From NCBI GenBank assembly GCA_900544725.1, contig UQWK01000023.1:1-33041 (forward strand): a stretch of 33,041 nucleotides of DNA, written 5' to 3'. The stretch comes from an uncultured Collinsella sp. (GTDB lineage: Bacteria > Actinomycetota > Coriobacteriia > Coriobacteriales > Coriobacteriaceae). Of the stretch, positions 16,824 to 25,009 are shown in pieces. A program made the position numbers and the translations under genes. Position 1 is the first letter of the stretch; each line of letters starts with the position of its first letter. A model generated the notes under the pieces. The model was not told the DNA's origin and made no database searches. It saw nothing but the letters and a program-made list of their open reading frames with translations.

Positions 16824-17843
16824 ATGAGTAACGTTCGCGTTTGTGTAGACGTTGTGGGTGGAGACGAGAAGCCTCAGGTTGTCCTCGACGGTATCGAGGC
16901 GGCGCTTGCGGCGGATCCCGATATCGAGGTCTTGGCCGTCGGTCCCGCAGAGATCGTGAACCCCTTTGCCGCGGCTCACGCTCGTGTTGAGGCCTTGGAG
17001 GCGCCCGATGTCATCGCCATGGACGACGATCCCATTCGAGCCGTGATGACCAAGCGCAAGTCCTCGATCGTGCTTGCCTGCCGCGCTATCAAGAAGGGTA
17101 ACGCGGATGCGTTCTTCTCTGCCGGCTCCACCGGTGCCATGACCGCTGCCGCTACCGCCTACGTGACGCCCTTTAGGTATCAGGCCGAGGGCAAGAAGCA
17201 GCCGGTGCGTCCGTGCCTCACCAATGCACTGCCCAACCGCGCCGGCGGCCTGACGGTCCTGTGCGACATGGGCGCCAACCCCGATGTCGAGGTCGACGAC
17301 ATGGTGCGTTTTGCCCAGATGGGTAGCGCCTATGCGCGCGTCGTCTTGGGCATTGAACATCCCCGCGTCGGTCTGCTCGGCAACGGCACCGAGGATGAGA
17401 AGGGCTCCAACTTTACCAAGGCGTGCTTCCCGGCCATGAAGGCCGCGGTTCCCGGCTTTGTGGGCAACTGCGAGGGTACCGACCTGACCTCGGGTAACTT
17501 TGACGTCGTCGTTGCCGATGGCATGTCGGGCAACATCGCGCTCAAGGCGACCGAGGGCGCCGCTAAGTTTTTGCTGCAAGAGCTCAAGGGTGCCTTTATG
17601 GCTTCGCTCGGCACCAAGATCGCCGCGCTGCTTATCAAAAAGCAGATGCGCGAGATCAAGGCAAAGCTCTCGGGCGATGCTAAGGGCGGCGCCATTCTGC
17701 TGGGCCTGCGTGGCGTGGTCCTGATCGGCCACGGTGCCACCTCGGTCGAGGCCGTCAAAAACGGTACGCTCGCCGCGGCGGAGGCCGTGCGCGCCGGGCT
17801 GGTCGAGAACGTCGCCAACTCTATGGACGGCATCGTTTTGTAG
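16824..17843 (+). CDS. plsX: Phosphate acyltransferase PlsX
   Basis: PlsX converts acyl-ACP to acyl-phosphate for PlsY, the first committed steps of phosphatidic acid synthesis in most bacteria. The 339-residue protein begins with VRVCVDVVGGDEKPQVVLDGI, a variant of the usual DxxGGD start. It contains FFSAGSTGAMTAAA, the NALPNRAGGLTVLCDMGANPDV segment and VADGMSGNIALKATEG. The ATG at 16824 is chosen because AAGGAG sits 7 bases before it. The ATG at 16818 is only one base from that SD. acpP, encoding the acyl carrier protein substrate, follows after 124 bases. In Bacillus, fabD and fabG lie between plsX and acpP. Here they are absent. Confidence 0.95.
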   Translation: MSNVRVCVDVVGGDEKPQVVLDGIEAALAADPDIEVLAVGPAEIVNPFAAAHARVEALEAPDVIAMDDDPIRAVMTKRKSSIVLACRAIKKGNADAFFSAGSTGAMTAAATAYVTPFRYQAEGKKQPVRPCLTNALPNRAGGLTVLCDMGANPDVEVDDMVRFAQMGSAYARVVLGIEHPRVGLLGNGTEDEKGSNFTKACFPAMKAAVPGFVGNCEGTDLTSGNFDVVVADGMSGNIALKATEGAAKFLLQELKGAFMASLGTKIAALLIKKQMREIKAKLSGDAKGGAILLGLRGVVLIGHGATSVEAVKNGTLAAAEAVRAGLVENVANSMDGIVL

Positions 17844-17890
17844 GAGTGAGTTAGAGCTCTGTTATGTGCCTCGCGGCCTTCGTCGTGGGG

Positions 17891-17932
17891 TAGAATCAAA
17901 ACCGTGTCTTGGCGCTGCACTTGCGGCGCCAG
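17891..17932 (+). promoter_or_regulatory. Possible acpP promoter -10 and leader hairpin
   Basis: The 124-base plsX-acpP gap contains TAGAAT (17891-17896) as a possible -10, without a good -35. Downstream is a stem-loop GGCGCTGC / GCGGCGCC (17911-17930, loop ACTT, one wobble) in what would be the 5' leader of acpP. There is no T-run, so it is not an intrinsic terminator. Confidence 0.35.
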
Positions 17933-17967
17933 CTCGTTGATGTTCACGCAATACGAGAGGAAGCGCT

Positions 17968-18210
17968 ATGGACCGCTCCGAAATCTTCGATAAGATCGCC
18001 GAAGTCGCCGCTGACGTTCTGGGCGTCGATGTCGCCGACATTAGCGACGAGACTACCTTTGACGATCTCGATGCCGATTCGCTCGAGCGCCTGCAGCTGG
18101 TGACGGCCATCGAGGACGAGTTCGACCTCGAGATCGATGACGAGACCCTGCTCTCGCTCAACTCTGTCGCCGACGCTGTCGACGCTATTGAAAACGCCAA
18201 GGAGGCCTAA
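17968..18210 (+). CDS. acpP: Acyl carrier protein
   Basis: ACP carries growing acyl chains on a 4'-phosphopantetheine arm for fatty acid synthesis and for PlsX. The 80-residue, very acidic protein contains the phosphopantetheine attachment motif DADSLERLQL (Ser at residue 38), followed by helix II AIEDEFDLEIDDE. The family consensus at this site is DSL(D/E). The ATG follows GAGAGGAAG. rnc begins 3 bases after its stop and uses an SD that lies inside acpP. Confidence 0.95.
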   Translation: MDRSEIFDKIAEVAADVLGVDVADISDETTFDDLDADSLERLQLVTAIEDEFDLEIDDETLLSLNSVADAVDAIENAKEA

Positions 18211-18213
18211 GTC

Positions 18214-18939
18214 TTGGCTTTATCTCAACGACTCGCGCGCGCCCAGGAAATCCTGGGCCACGAGTTCAATAACAAGGTGCTGCTGCGCGCGGCGCTCACG
18301 CACCCCTCTGCCGTGGAAGGTCAGCCCGTCTCGGCGAGCTATGAGCGCCTTGAGTTTTTGGGCGATTCCATTTTGGGCGCCGTGGTTGCCCGCTCGCTCT
18401 TTGAGTCCTATCCGGAGTTTGACGAGGGCAAGCTTACGCGCCTGAAGGTGTCGCTCGTCTCGGGCGCCACGCTGTCCGAGGTGTCCCATGAGCTGGGCAT
18501 CGACGACATCATCATCTTTGGTGCCTCCGAGACCGGCACGGGCGCGCGCGGTCTGCACTCGGCGCTCGAGAACGTCTACGAGTCGCTCGTGGGCGCTCTG
18601 TACCTGGATGCCGGCTGGGATGCGGCGGCGGAGTTTATCCACCGTACACTCAAGCCGCACCTGGCTTCCGAGCGTGCCGAGCACCCCGCGAACCCTAAGT
18701 CGTTCTTGCAGGAGTGCGTGCAGGCCGACGGCCACGAGCCTCCGGCGTACAAGCTCGTTGGCTCTGAGGGCCCGGCGCACGCACCGACCTTTACCGCCGT
18801 GGTGCTCATCGACGGTATCCGCCAGGGCCGCGGCACCGGTTCCTCCAAGAAGGAAGCCGAGGGAGCCGCTGCACTCGAGGCGCTCGACCGCATGGGCTAC
18901 ACCACCAACGGCGTGATTCTCAACAAGAAGCCTGTTTAA
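18214..18939 (+). CDS. rnc: Ribonuclease III
   Basis: RNase III cleaves double-stranded RNA, including rRNA precursors and regulatory duplexes. The 241-residue protein contains the signature ERLEFLGDSILGAVV and the second metal-site region NVYESLVGALYLDAGWD. It ends with a double-stranded-RNA-binding domain (PKSFLQECVQADG to GTGSSKKEAEGAAALEAL). The start is a TTG at 18214, preceded by AAGGAGG with 8-base spacing. No better start exists near the family N-terminus. Adjacent smc and acpP reproduce the acpP-rnc-smc order of Bacillus. Confidence 0.95.
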   Translation: MALSQRLARAQEILGHEFNNKVLLRAALTHPSAVEGQPVSASYERLEFLGDSILGAVVARSLFESYPEFDEGKLTRLKVSLVSGATLSEVSHELGIDDIIIFGASETGTGARGLHSALENVYESLVGALYLDAGWDAAAEFIHRTLKPHLASERAEHPANPKSFLQECVQADGHEPPAYKLVGSEGPAHAPTFTAVVLIDGIRQGRGTGSSKKEAEGAAALEALDRMGYTTNGVILNKKPV

Positions 18940-18949
18940 GCGAGGAGCC

Positions 18950-21900
18950 GTGTATCTCAAGTCCCTCACGCTCAAAGGGTTCAAGTCGTTTGCCGACCGC
19001 GCCCATATGACGTTTGAGCCGGGCCTGACCGTCATCGTCGGTCCCAACGGCTCGGGAAAATCGAACATCTCCGACTCGATTCTGTGGGTCCTGGGCGAGC
19101 AGAGCGCCAAGCAGCTGCGCGGCCAGGCCATGGAAGACGTCATTTTCTCGGGCTCGTCGGCGCGCAAGCCGGTGGGCGTGGCCGAGGTCACGCTGGTGCT
19201 CGATAACTCGGACCATATGCTGCCCGTCGACTTTGACGAGGTCGCCATCACCCGTCGTATGTACCGCTCGGGCGAAAGCGAGTACCTCATCAACTCGAGC
19301 CCGTGCCGCCTGATGGACATTCAGGACATCCTGCACGACTCGGGCCTGGGCAAGGATACGCATTCCATCATCAGTCAGGGCAAGCTCGATGCCATTTTGC
19401 AGAGCCGCCCCGAGGAGCGCCGTGCCCTCATTGAGGAGGCCGCCGGCATCTCCAAACACAAGCGTCGCAAGGAACGTGCGCTCAAAAAGATTAAATCGAT
19501 GGACGAGCACCTGACCCGTGCCCGCGACATCAATAAGGAGATTGCCCGTCAGCTGCGGCCGCTGGAGCGTCAGGTCGATCGCGCGCGCAAGTACAAAGAA
19601 CTGTCCTCGCGCGCGAACGAGCTTACGCAGATGCTGGCCGTCGACGAGCTGCGTTCGCTGCAATCGCAGTGGAACGACCTGGAGAGCCGCTCTAAGGAGG
19701 GAGCCGCCGAGCTTGAGCTTGCGCAATACCGCTTGGGTGAAAAGGAGCGCGAGCTCGAGAAGCTCCAAGTTATGCTCGAGGAAAAGGGCCTGTTTGTGGG
19801 CGATTTGGGCGAGCAGCGCCGCCATATGCAAGATGTGGTCGGCCGCATTAACTCCGACATGCGCCTGCTCGAGGAAAAAGGCCATAACATGGTGTCGCGC
19901 CTGTCTGACATGCGCGGCCAGATCTCGGGCTCCGAACATCAGCGCCGTCGCGTGGTCGAGGAGCTCGAGGACGCGCGCGCCCAGCTCGAGGAAGTGACCG
20001 GCGCGCATATGCAGGCCCAGGAGGACGTTGATGACGCCGGTCCTGCCGCCGCCGAGCTTCACGAGCGCCGCGTGGCGCTCGATGCGCAGATTTCGCAGCT
20101 GACGCGCGAGCAGCGCGATGTGCAGCGCGTGTCGGATAACGCCGCGCTCGAGCTCGCCAAGGTAAAGGATTCGCTTTCCAATGCCGAGGTCGAGGACAAC
20201 ATGTATGCCTCGCGCCTGGAGCAGATCGATGAGCAGCTCGAGGAGGTCACGGCATCGCTCGAGAGCCGCCGCGACCGTGCTGAGGAGCTTGAGGGTGCCC
20301 TTGAGGAGGCCCGTCAGGCCCAGACCGATGCGCGCGAGGCCACCGAGGTGGCACGCGCGGCCCTCAGGGACCTGCGTACTCGCGAGACCGAGGCACGCAA
20401 TAAGCTGTCCGAGGTGCGCTCGGAGCTCGCCAGCCAAAAGAAGCTCGATGCCCGCATGGCAGACAGCTCGCCGCTCGTGAGCCGTCTGGTGGGCGCACTG
20501 GGCGACGAAGTTGCGGGCCGTCTGGGCGATGTGCTCGAGGCACCGCGTGAGCTCGAGGGCCTGGTTGAGCAACTGCTCGCCGGTGATATCGATGCCCTGC
20601 TGTTCGAAGACGCTGCCGCGCTTGAGCGCGCCGGCCGCGCTGCCCTGGACCAGAAGAAGGCCTCGGGCGAGGCGCTGCTGGTGGCGCGCGGCGTGAGCGG
20701 TTCTGCCGCCGCCGAGGGCGCCGCCGGAACCCGTCTGGTCGACCGTCTGTCCGTGCGCGCGGGCTACGGTCCGGTTGTCGAGGCATTGCTCGGCGGCTAT
20801 TACGTGGTCGATGACCTGGCTGCCGCACTGTCCGCGCCAGTCGTTGATGGCGTGACCTATGTGACACCCGATGGCGCCCGCGTTGCCTGCGGCGGCCTGG
20901 TGCGCGTGGGGCTCGATGCCGGCGAGGCTTCGGGCGTTCTGGAGCGCAAGCGGCGTATTCGCGAGCTGGAAGGCCTGGAGCCCGATCTTGCCGCCGTGTT
21001 TGAGCATGTGTCGGACCAGGTCGTCGATGCCAACGCTGCCGTTGAGGAGGCACGAGCCGCCGAGGGCGATGCTGCCGGTGAGATTGCCCGCCTTGAGGGC
21101 GAGCGTCGCTCCCTGCTGTCCGAGATCGGCCGTCTGGAGCAGAGTGCCAACAATGCCGAGGTCGAGCGCGTGCGCATTTCCAAGCGCCGCGAGCAGGCTG
21201 CCGAGGCCGTTCGTGCCGCACGTCCGCGCGTGGACGAGCTTACCCGCTCGCGCGATGAGGCCCGTGCGCAGGCAAGCGATCTGGGCCTGCAGATTGCCGA
21301 GGCCAATGACGAACTCGATCGCGTGCGTCGCGACGACTCCGAGGCCGCCGGTAAGCTCGCTGATGCCAAGGTGCGCCTGGCCCAGACGAGCGAGCGTCTG
21401 CGTTCGCTGAAGGGCCGCGTGCCCGATCTTGAGCATCGCCTGGAGGGTATCGACCGCCGTATCCGCGGGACGCGTCAGGCCTCGCGCTCGCTCGAGCTGC
21501 TGCGCCTGCGTGTCGACCCTATGCATGAGCGCTATTCCGCCCTGCTGGAGCGCGCCTCGGATTGGGCGGCGCGCCTGCGCGATCAAGCCTCGCTCGAGGA
21601 GGCGGACTCGGCTTCGCTCAAGAAGACCATCGAGGACGCCAAGGCCGAGGTCGCCCGCGCCAAGGAGCGGGTCGATGCTGCCACCACGACGCAAAACGAG
21701 TTCAAAGTGGCGCGCGGCAAGCTCGAGGTGCAGGTGGAGGCCGCCATCAAGGCCATCACTGCCGACGGTACCACGGTGCTCGAGGAGGCACTCATGCTGC
21801 CGGCTCCCACTGATCGTGACGCCGCCGAGCGCGAGCTCAACCAGCTCGTGCGCCAGATCAACAACCTGGGCCCTGTGAACCAGGTTGCCATGGAGGAGTA

Positions 21901-22486
21901 CGAGCAGCTCAAGCGCCGTGCCGACTACATCGAGGAGCAGCTGGCCGATCTGGAGAGTGCACGCAAGGCGCTCACCAAGATCACCGTGGCAATCGACCGC
22001 AAGATGCGCAAGGCGTTCCTGGTGACGTTTGAGAAGGTCGACGCGAACTTCCGCGAGATTTTCGCCATGCTGTTCCCGGGCGGTCAGGCTCACCTTGAGA
22101 TGACCGATCCCGAGCATCCGGCCGAGACGGGCATTGAGGTCGTGGCGCAGCCGCGTGGCAAGCGCATCACCAAGATGATGCTCATGTCGGGCGGCGAGAA
22201 GAGCCTGACGGCGCTCGCCTTGCTCTTTGCTGTGTACCGCACGCGCACGGTGCCTTTCTATGTGCTGGACGAGGTCGAGGCGGCGCTCGACGACGCCAAC
22301 CTGTCCAAGCTTATCGGCGCCCTCGATGTGCTGCGTTCCGATACGCAGCTCTTGGTAATCTCGCATCAGCGCCGTACTATGGAGGATGCTGACGTTCTCT
22401 ACGGCGTCTCGATGCAAGCCGACGGCGTCAGTCGCGTCGTCTCGCAAAAACTCGATCGCGAAACCGGAAAGGTCGTGAATGCATAA
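18950..22486 (+). CDS. smc: Chromosome segregation protein SMC
   Basis: SMC is the ATPase of bacterial condensin and works with ScpA/ScpB to organise and segregate chromosomes. The 1178-residue protein starts MYLKSLTLKGFKSFADRAHM, with Walker A GPNGSGKSN (31-39) and the Q-loop in ILWVLGEQSAKQLRG. Two long coiled-coil arms (about 170-500 and 670-1000) flank a hinge domain (about 505-665). The C-terminal head has the ABC signature SGGEK (1080-1084), Walker B YVLDEVEAALDD and the H-loop ISHQRRTM. The GTG start lies close behind GAGGAG. The conserved N-terminus leaves no alternative. It ends with TAATG overlapping ftsY. Confidence 0.97.
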   Translation: MYLKSLTLKGFKSFADRAHMTFEPGLTVIVGPNGSGKSNISDSILWVLGEQSAKQLRGQAMEDVIFSGSSARKPVGVAEVTLVLDNSDHMLPVDFDEVAITRRMYRSGESEYLINSSPCRLMDIQDILHDSGLGKDTHSIISQGKLDAILQSRPEERRALIEEAAGISKHKRRKERALKKIKSMDEHLTRARDINKEIARQLRPLERQVDRARKYKELSSRANELTQMLAVDELRSLQSQWNDLESRSKEGAAELELAQYRLGEKERELEKLQVMLEEKGLFVGDLGEQRRHMQDVVGRINSDMRLLEEKGHNMVSRLSDMRGQISGSEHQRRRVVEELEDARAQLEEVTGAHMQAQEDVDDAGPAAAELHERRVALDAQISQLTREQRDVQRVSDNAALELAKVKDSLSNAEVEDNMYASRLEQIDEQLEEVTASLESRRDRAEELEGALEEARQAQTDAREATEVARAALRDLRTRETEARNKLSEVRSELASQKKLDARMADSSPLVSRLVGALGDEVAGRLGDVLEAPRELEGLVEQLLAGDIDALLFEDAAALERAGRAALDQKKASGEALLVARGVSGSAAAEGAAGTRLVDRLSVRAGYGPVVEALLGGYYVVDDLAAALSAPVVDGVTYVTPDGARVACGGLVRVGLDAGEASGVLERKRRIRELEGLEPDLAAVFEHVSDQVVDANAAVEEARAAEGDAAGEIARLEGERRSLLSEIGRLEQSANNAEVERVRISKRREQAAEAVRAARPRVDELTRSRDEARAQASDLGLQIAEANDELDRVRRDDSEAAGKLADAKVRLAQTSERLRSLKGRVPDLEHRLEGIDRRIRGTRQASRSLELLRLRVDPMHERYSALLERASDWAARLRDQASLEEADSASLKKTIEDAKAEVARAKERVDAATTTQNEFKVARGKLEVQVEAAIKAITADGTTVLEEALMLPAPTDRDAAERELNQLVRQINNLGPVNQVAMEEYEQLKRRADYIEEQLADLESARKALTKITVAIDRKMRKAFLVTFEKVDANFREIFAMLFPGGQAHLEMTDPEHPAETGIEVVAQPRGKRITKMMLMSGGEKSLTALALLFAVYRTRTVPFYVLDEVEAALDDANLSKLIGALDVLRSDTQLLVISHQRRTMEDADVLYGVSMQADGVSRVVSQKLDRETGKVVNA

Positions 22487-23403
22487 TGGGATTCTTTGAC
22501 GCTCTCTCGCGCGGACTTGAGCGCAGCCGCGAGGCTCTCAATGAGGTCTTCTACTTTGGCGGCGAGGTCGACGAGGATTTTTGGGAGGACCTTGAGGACA
22601 CCCTCGTCATGGGCGACATGGGTGCCGAGGTTGCCATTCAGGTCTCCGATGACCTGCGTGATGCCGCGGCCAAGAAGAACCTCAAGACCGCCCCTCAGCT
22701 CCGCCGTGCCCTGGCCGAGCAGCTCGAAGGCCACTTTGTGCCTGTTGAGCGCGACCCGTTCTCTGATACGCCGAGCTGCGTGCTGTTTGTCGGCATCAAC
22801 GGCGCCGGCAAGACGACCACGGTCGGCAAGATCGCGAGCGCTATGGCTGCCCGCGGCAAGAACGTCGTGATCGGTTCGGCCGACACCTTCCGTGCCGCCG
22901 CCATCGAGCAGCTCGATGTGTGGGGCCAGCGCGCCGGTGTACCGGTCATCAAGCGCGACCGCGGATCCGATCCGGCGAGCGTGTGCTACGACGTGCTCGA
23001 CGAAGCCGATAAGCGCGGCAGCGACCTGGTGCTCATCGATACCGCCGGCCGCCTGCACACGAGCCCCGAGCTCATGCGCGAGCTTGCCAAGGTGGTCAAC
23101 GTGACCCGCAAGCGCGCCGCCAATATGGCCGCCGGCCCCATGCCGGTCTCGGTCGTGCTCGTGATCGATGCCGCCACCGGTCAGAACGGCCTGAACCAGG
23201 CGCTCGAGTTTAACGAGGCGCTGGGCCTGGACGGTATTATCATGACTAAGCTCGACGGCACGGCAAAGGGCGGCATCGCCATGGCCGTGGCCGAAAAGCT
23301 CAAGCTTCCGATCCTGCGCATCGGCGTGGGTGAGCAGGTCGATGACCTGCAGGAGTTTAACGCCAAAGATTTCTGCCGCGCCCTGGTGGGCGAGTCCAAC
23401 TAA
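22486..23403 (+). CDS. ftsY: Signal recognition particle receptor FtsY
   Basis: FtsY is the membrane-associated GTPase that docks SRP-ribosome complexes at the Sec translocon. The 305-residue protein is essentially the NG domain alone: an N-terminal helical bundle, G1 GINGAGKTTT (103-112), DTFRAAAIEQL, G3 DTAGRLHTS and TKLDGTAKGG. The long acidic A domain of Escherichia coli FtsY is absent. Only a short MGFFDALSRGLERSREALN amphipathic start is available for membrane contact, as in other Gram-positive forms. The ATG overlaps the smc stop by one base. ffh, encoding its partner GTPase, follows after 10 bases. Confidence 0.96.
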   Translation: MGFFDALSRGLERSREALNEVFYFGGEVDEDFWEDLEDTLVMGDMGAEVAIQVSDDLRDAAAKKNLKTAPQLRRALAEQLEGHFVPVERDPFSDTPSCVLFVGINGAGKTTTVGKIASAMAARGKNVVIGSADTFRAAAIEQLDVWGQRAGVPVIKRDRGSDPASVCYDVLDEADKRGSDLVLIDTAGRLHTSPELMRELAKVVNVTRKRAANMAAGPMPVSVVLVIDAATGQNGLNQALEFNEALGLDGIIMTKLDGTAKGGIAMAVAEKLKLPILRIGVGEQVDDLQEFNAKDFCRALVGESN

Positions 23404-23413
23404 GGAGTAGCTA

Positions 23414-24889
23414 GTGTTTGATTCCCTGAGCGATCGCCTCAACGACACATTTGACCGCCTGCGCGGCAAGGGTAAGCTGACCGAGGCCGATATCACCTCG
23501 GCCATGCGCGACATTCGCATGGCGCTGCTCGAGGCTGACGTCAACTTCAAGGTCGTCAAGGAGTTTGTCGCCAAGACCAAGGAGCGCTGCATGACCGCCG
23601 AGGTCATGGAGTCGCTGTCGCCGGCGCAAAACGTCGTCAAGATCGTACTCGACGAGCTCACCGAGATGCTCGGTTCCACCGAGAGCAAGCTCGTCTTTAG
23701 CAACCGTATTCCCAACGTCATCATGCTCGTGGGCCTGCAGGGCTCCGGTAAGACCACGGCGGCCGTAAAGCTGGCCTACCTGCTCAAGAAGCAGGGCCGC
23801 TCGCCGCTGCTCGCCGCGTGCGACGTCTACCGTCCCGCCGCAGCCGACCAGCTGGCCACGCTCGGCGGCGAGATCGGCGTGCCGGTCTTCCGCGGCGACG
23901 GCGCGCACCCGGTCGATATCGCCAAGGGCGCTATCCAGGAGGCCGTCGACCACCTACGCGACGTGGTCATCGTCGATACCGCCGGCCGTCTGCAGATCGA
24001 TGAGCAGATGATGCAGGAGGCCGTCGACATCAAGAAGGCCGTCAAGCCCGACCAGGTGCTGATGGTCGTCGATGCCATGACCGGCCAGGACATCGTCAAC
24101 GTGGTCTCGACCTTTGCCGAGCGCACCGACTTTGACGGCGTGATCATCTCCAAGCTTGACGGCGACGCCCGTGGCGGTGGCGCACTTTCGGTGCGTCAGG
24201 TGACCGGCAAGCCCATCAAGTTCGTGAGCATGGGCGAAAAGCCCGATTCGCTGGAGCCGTTCTATCCCGACCGCATGGCCAAGCGCATTCTGGGCATGGG
24301 CGACGTCGTCGGCATTATCGAGAAGGCCCAGGAGGCAGCCGACGCCGAGCAGCTCGAGGCTGCCGAGCGCATGCTGCGCGAGGGCTTCACTATGAACGAC
24401 ATGCTCGACCAGATGAAGGCCGTCAAGAAGATGGGCGGCATGAAGGGCATCCTGGGTATGCTCCCCGGTGGCCAACGTGCGCTCAACCAGATGGGCGGCA
24501 ACCTGGACGAGGGCATCTTCGATAAGAACGAGGCCATCATCATGTCGATGACCAAGGAGGAGCGCCTGCGTCCCTCCATCATCAACGGCCAGCGCCGCGC
24601 CCGCATTGCTAAGGGTGCCGGCGTGACCCCCACCGAGGTCAACAGCCTTATGAAGCAGTGGGGCGAGATGAACAAGATGATGGGCCGCATGCGCACGATG
24701 GCCAATCAGGCACAGGCCGGTGGCAAGAAGGGCAAAAAGGGTAAGAAGGGCAAGAAGATGCGCATGCCCAATATCCCTGGCCTGGACGCTATGGGTCTGG
24801 GTGGCATGGGTGGCCTGGGTACGGGCGGCCCCAAGTCCGATATGGACCTGCTGCGCCAGATGGAAGCGCAGATGCGCAATAAAAAGTAG
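23414..24889 (+). CDS. ffh: Signal recognition particle protein Ffh (SRP54)
   Basis: Ffh binds 4.5S/6S RNA and the signal peptides of nascent membrane and secreted proteins. The NG domain has GLQGSGKTT (107-115), DVYRPAAADQL, DTAGRLQID and SKLDGDARGGGALS. The Met-rich M domain (from about residue 320) includes NDMLDQMKAVKKMGGMKGILGMLPG and the RNA-binding region around SMTKEERLRPSIINGQRRARIAKGAG. A Lys/Gly-rich stretch of repeated KKGK units and a Gly/Met-rich tail end the protein at 491 residues. The start is a GTG with AAGGAG 6 bases upstream, overlapping the ftsY stop. rpsP, which follows ffh in many genomes, is not present. A terminator follows instead. Confidence 0.97.
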   Translation: MFDSLSDRLNDTFDRLRGKGKLTEADITSAMRDIRMALLEADVNFKVVKEFVAKTKERCMTAEVMESLSPAQNVVKIVLDELTEMLGSTESKLVFSNRIPNVIMLVGLQGSGKTTAAVKLAYLLKKQGRSPLLAACDVYRPAAADQLATLGGEIGVPVFRGDGAHPVDIAKGAIQEAVDHLRDVVIVDTAGRLQIDEQMMQEAVDIKKAVKPDQVLMVVDAMTGQDIVNVVSTFAERTDFDGVIISKLDGDARGGGALSVRQVTGKPIKFVSMGEKPDSLEPFYPDRMAKRILGMGDVVGIIEKAQEAADAEQLEAAERMLREGFTMNDMLDQMKAVKKMGGMKGILGMLPGGQRALNQMGGNLDEGIFDKNEAIIMSMTKEERLRPSIINGQRRARIAKGAGVTPTEVNSLMKQWGEMNKMMGRMRTMANQAQAGGKKGKKGKKGKKMRMPNIPGLDAMGLGGMGGLGTGGPKSDMDLLRQMEAQMRNKK

Positions 24890-24915
24890 GGCTGCAATTA
24901 CAGCTTGATATGGCG

Positions 24916-24945
24916 AAGGCCACTCGGAAGTTTCCGGGTGGCCTT
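24916..24945. terminator. Terminator after ffh
   Basis: AAGGCCACTCGGAA pairs with TTCCGGGTGGCCTT (one wobble), forming a very long stem with a minimal loop between the convergent ffh and DUF134-NifX genes. The following TGTTG is a poor T-run on the plus strand. It may serve both directions. Confidence 0.65.
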
Positions 24946-25009
24946 TGTTGTGGGATTTGATTGTCGGGCTGCGCGTGGCGATGCGCTCCGAGTTTGCGGT
25001 GGTGTGCCG

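Noticed and set aside
18920..22447. 1175-codon minus-strand open frame opposite smc
   Set aside because: The plus strand encodes a complete SMC with all ATPase motifs. The antisense frame is a Leu/Gly/Ala/Arg-rich shadow without domains.
24721..24760. Repeated Lys/Gly codons in ffh as a tandem DNA repeat of interest
   Set aside because: It encodes the basic KKGK-type tail linker of the Ffh M domain, a normal low-complexity region.
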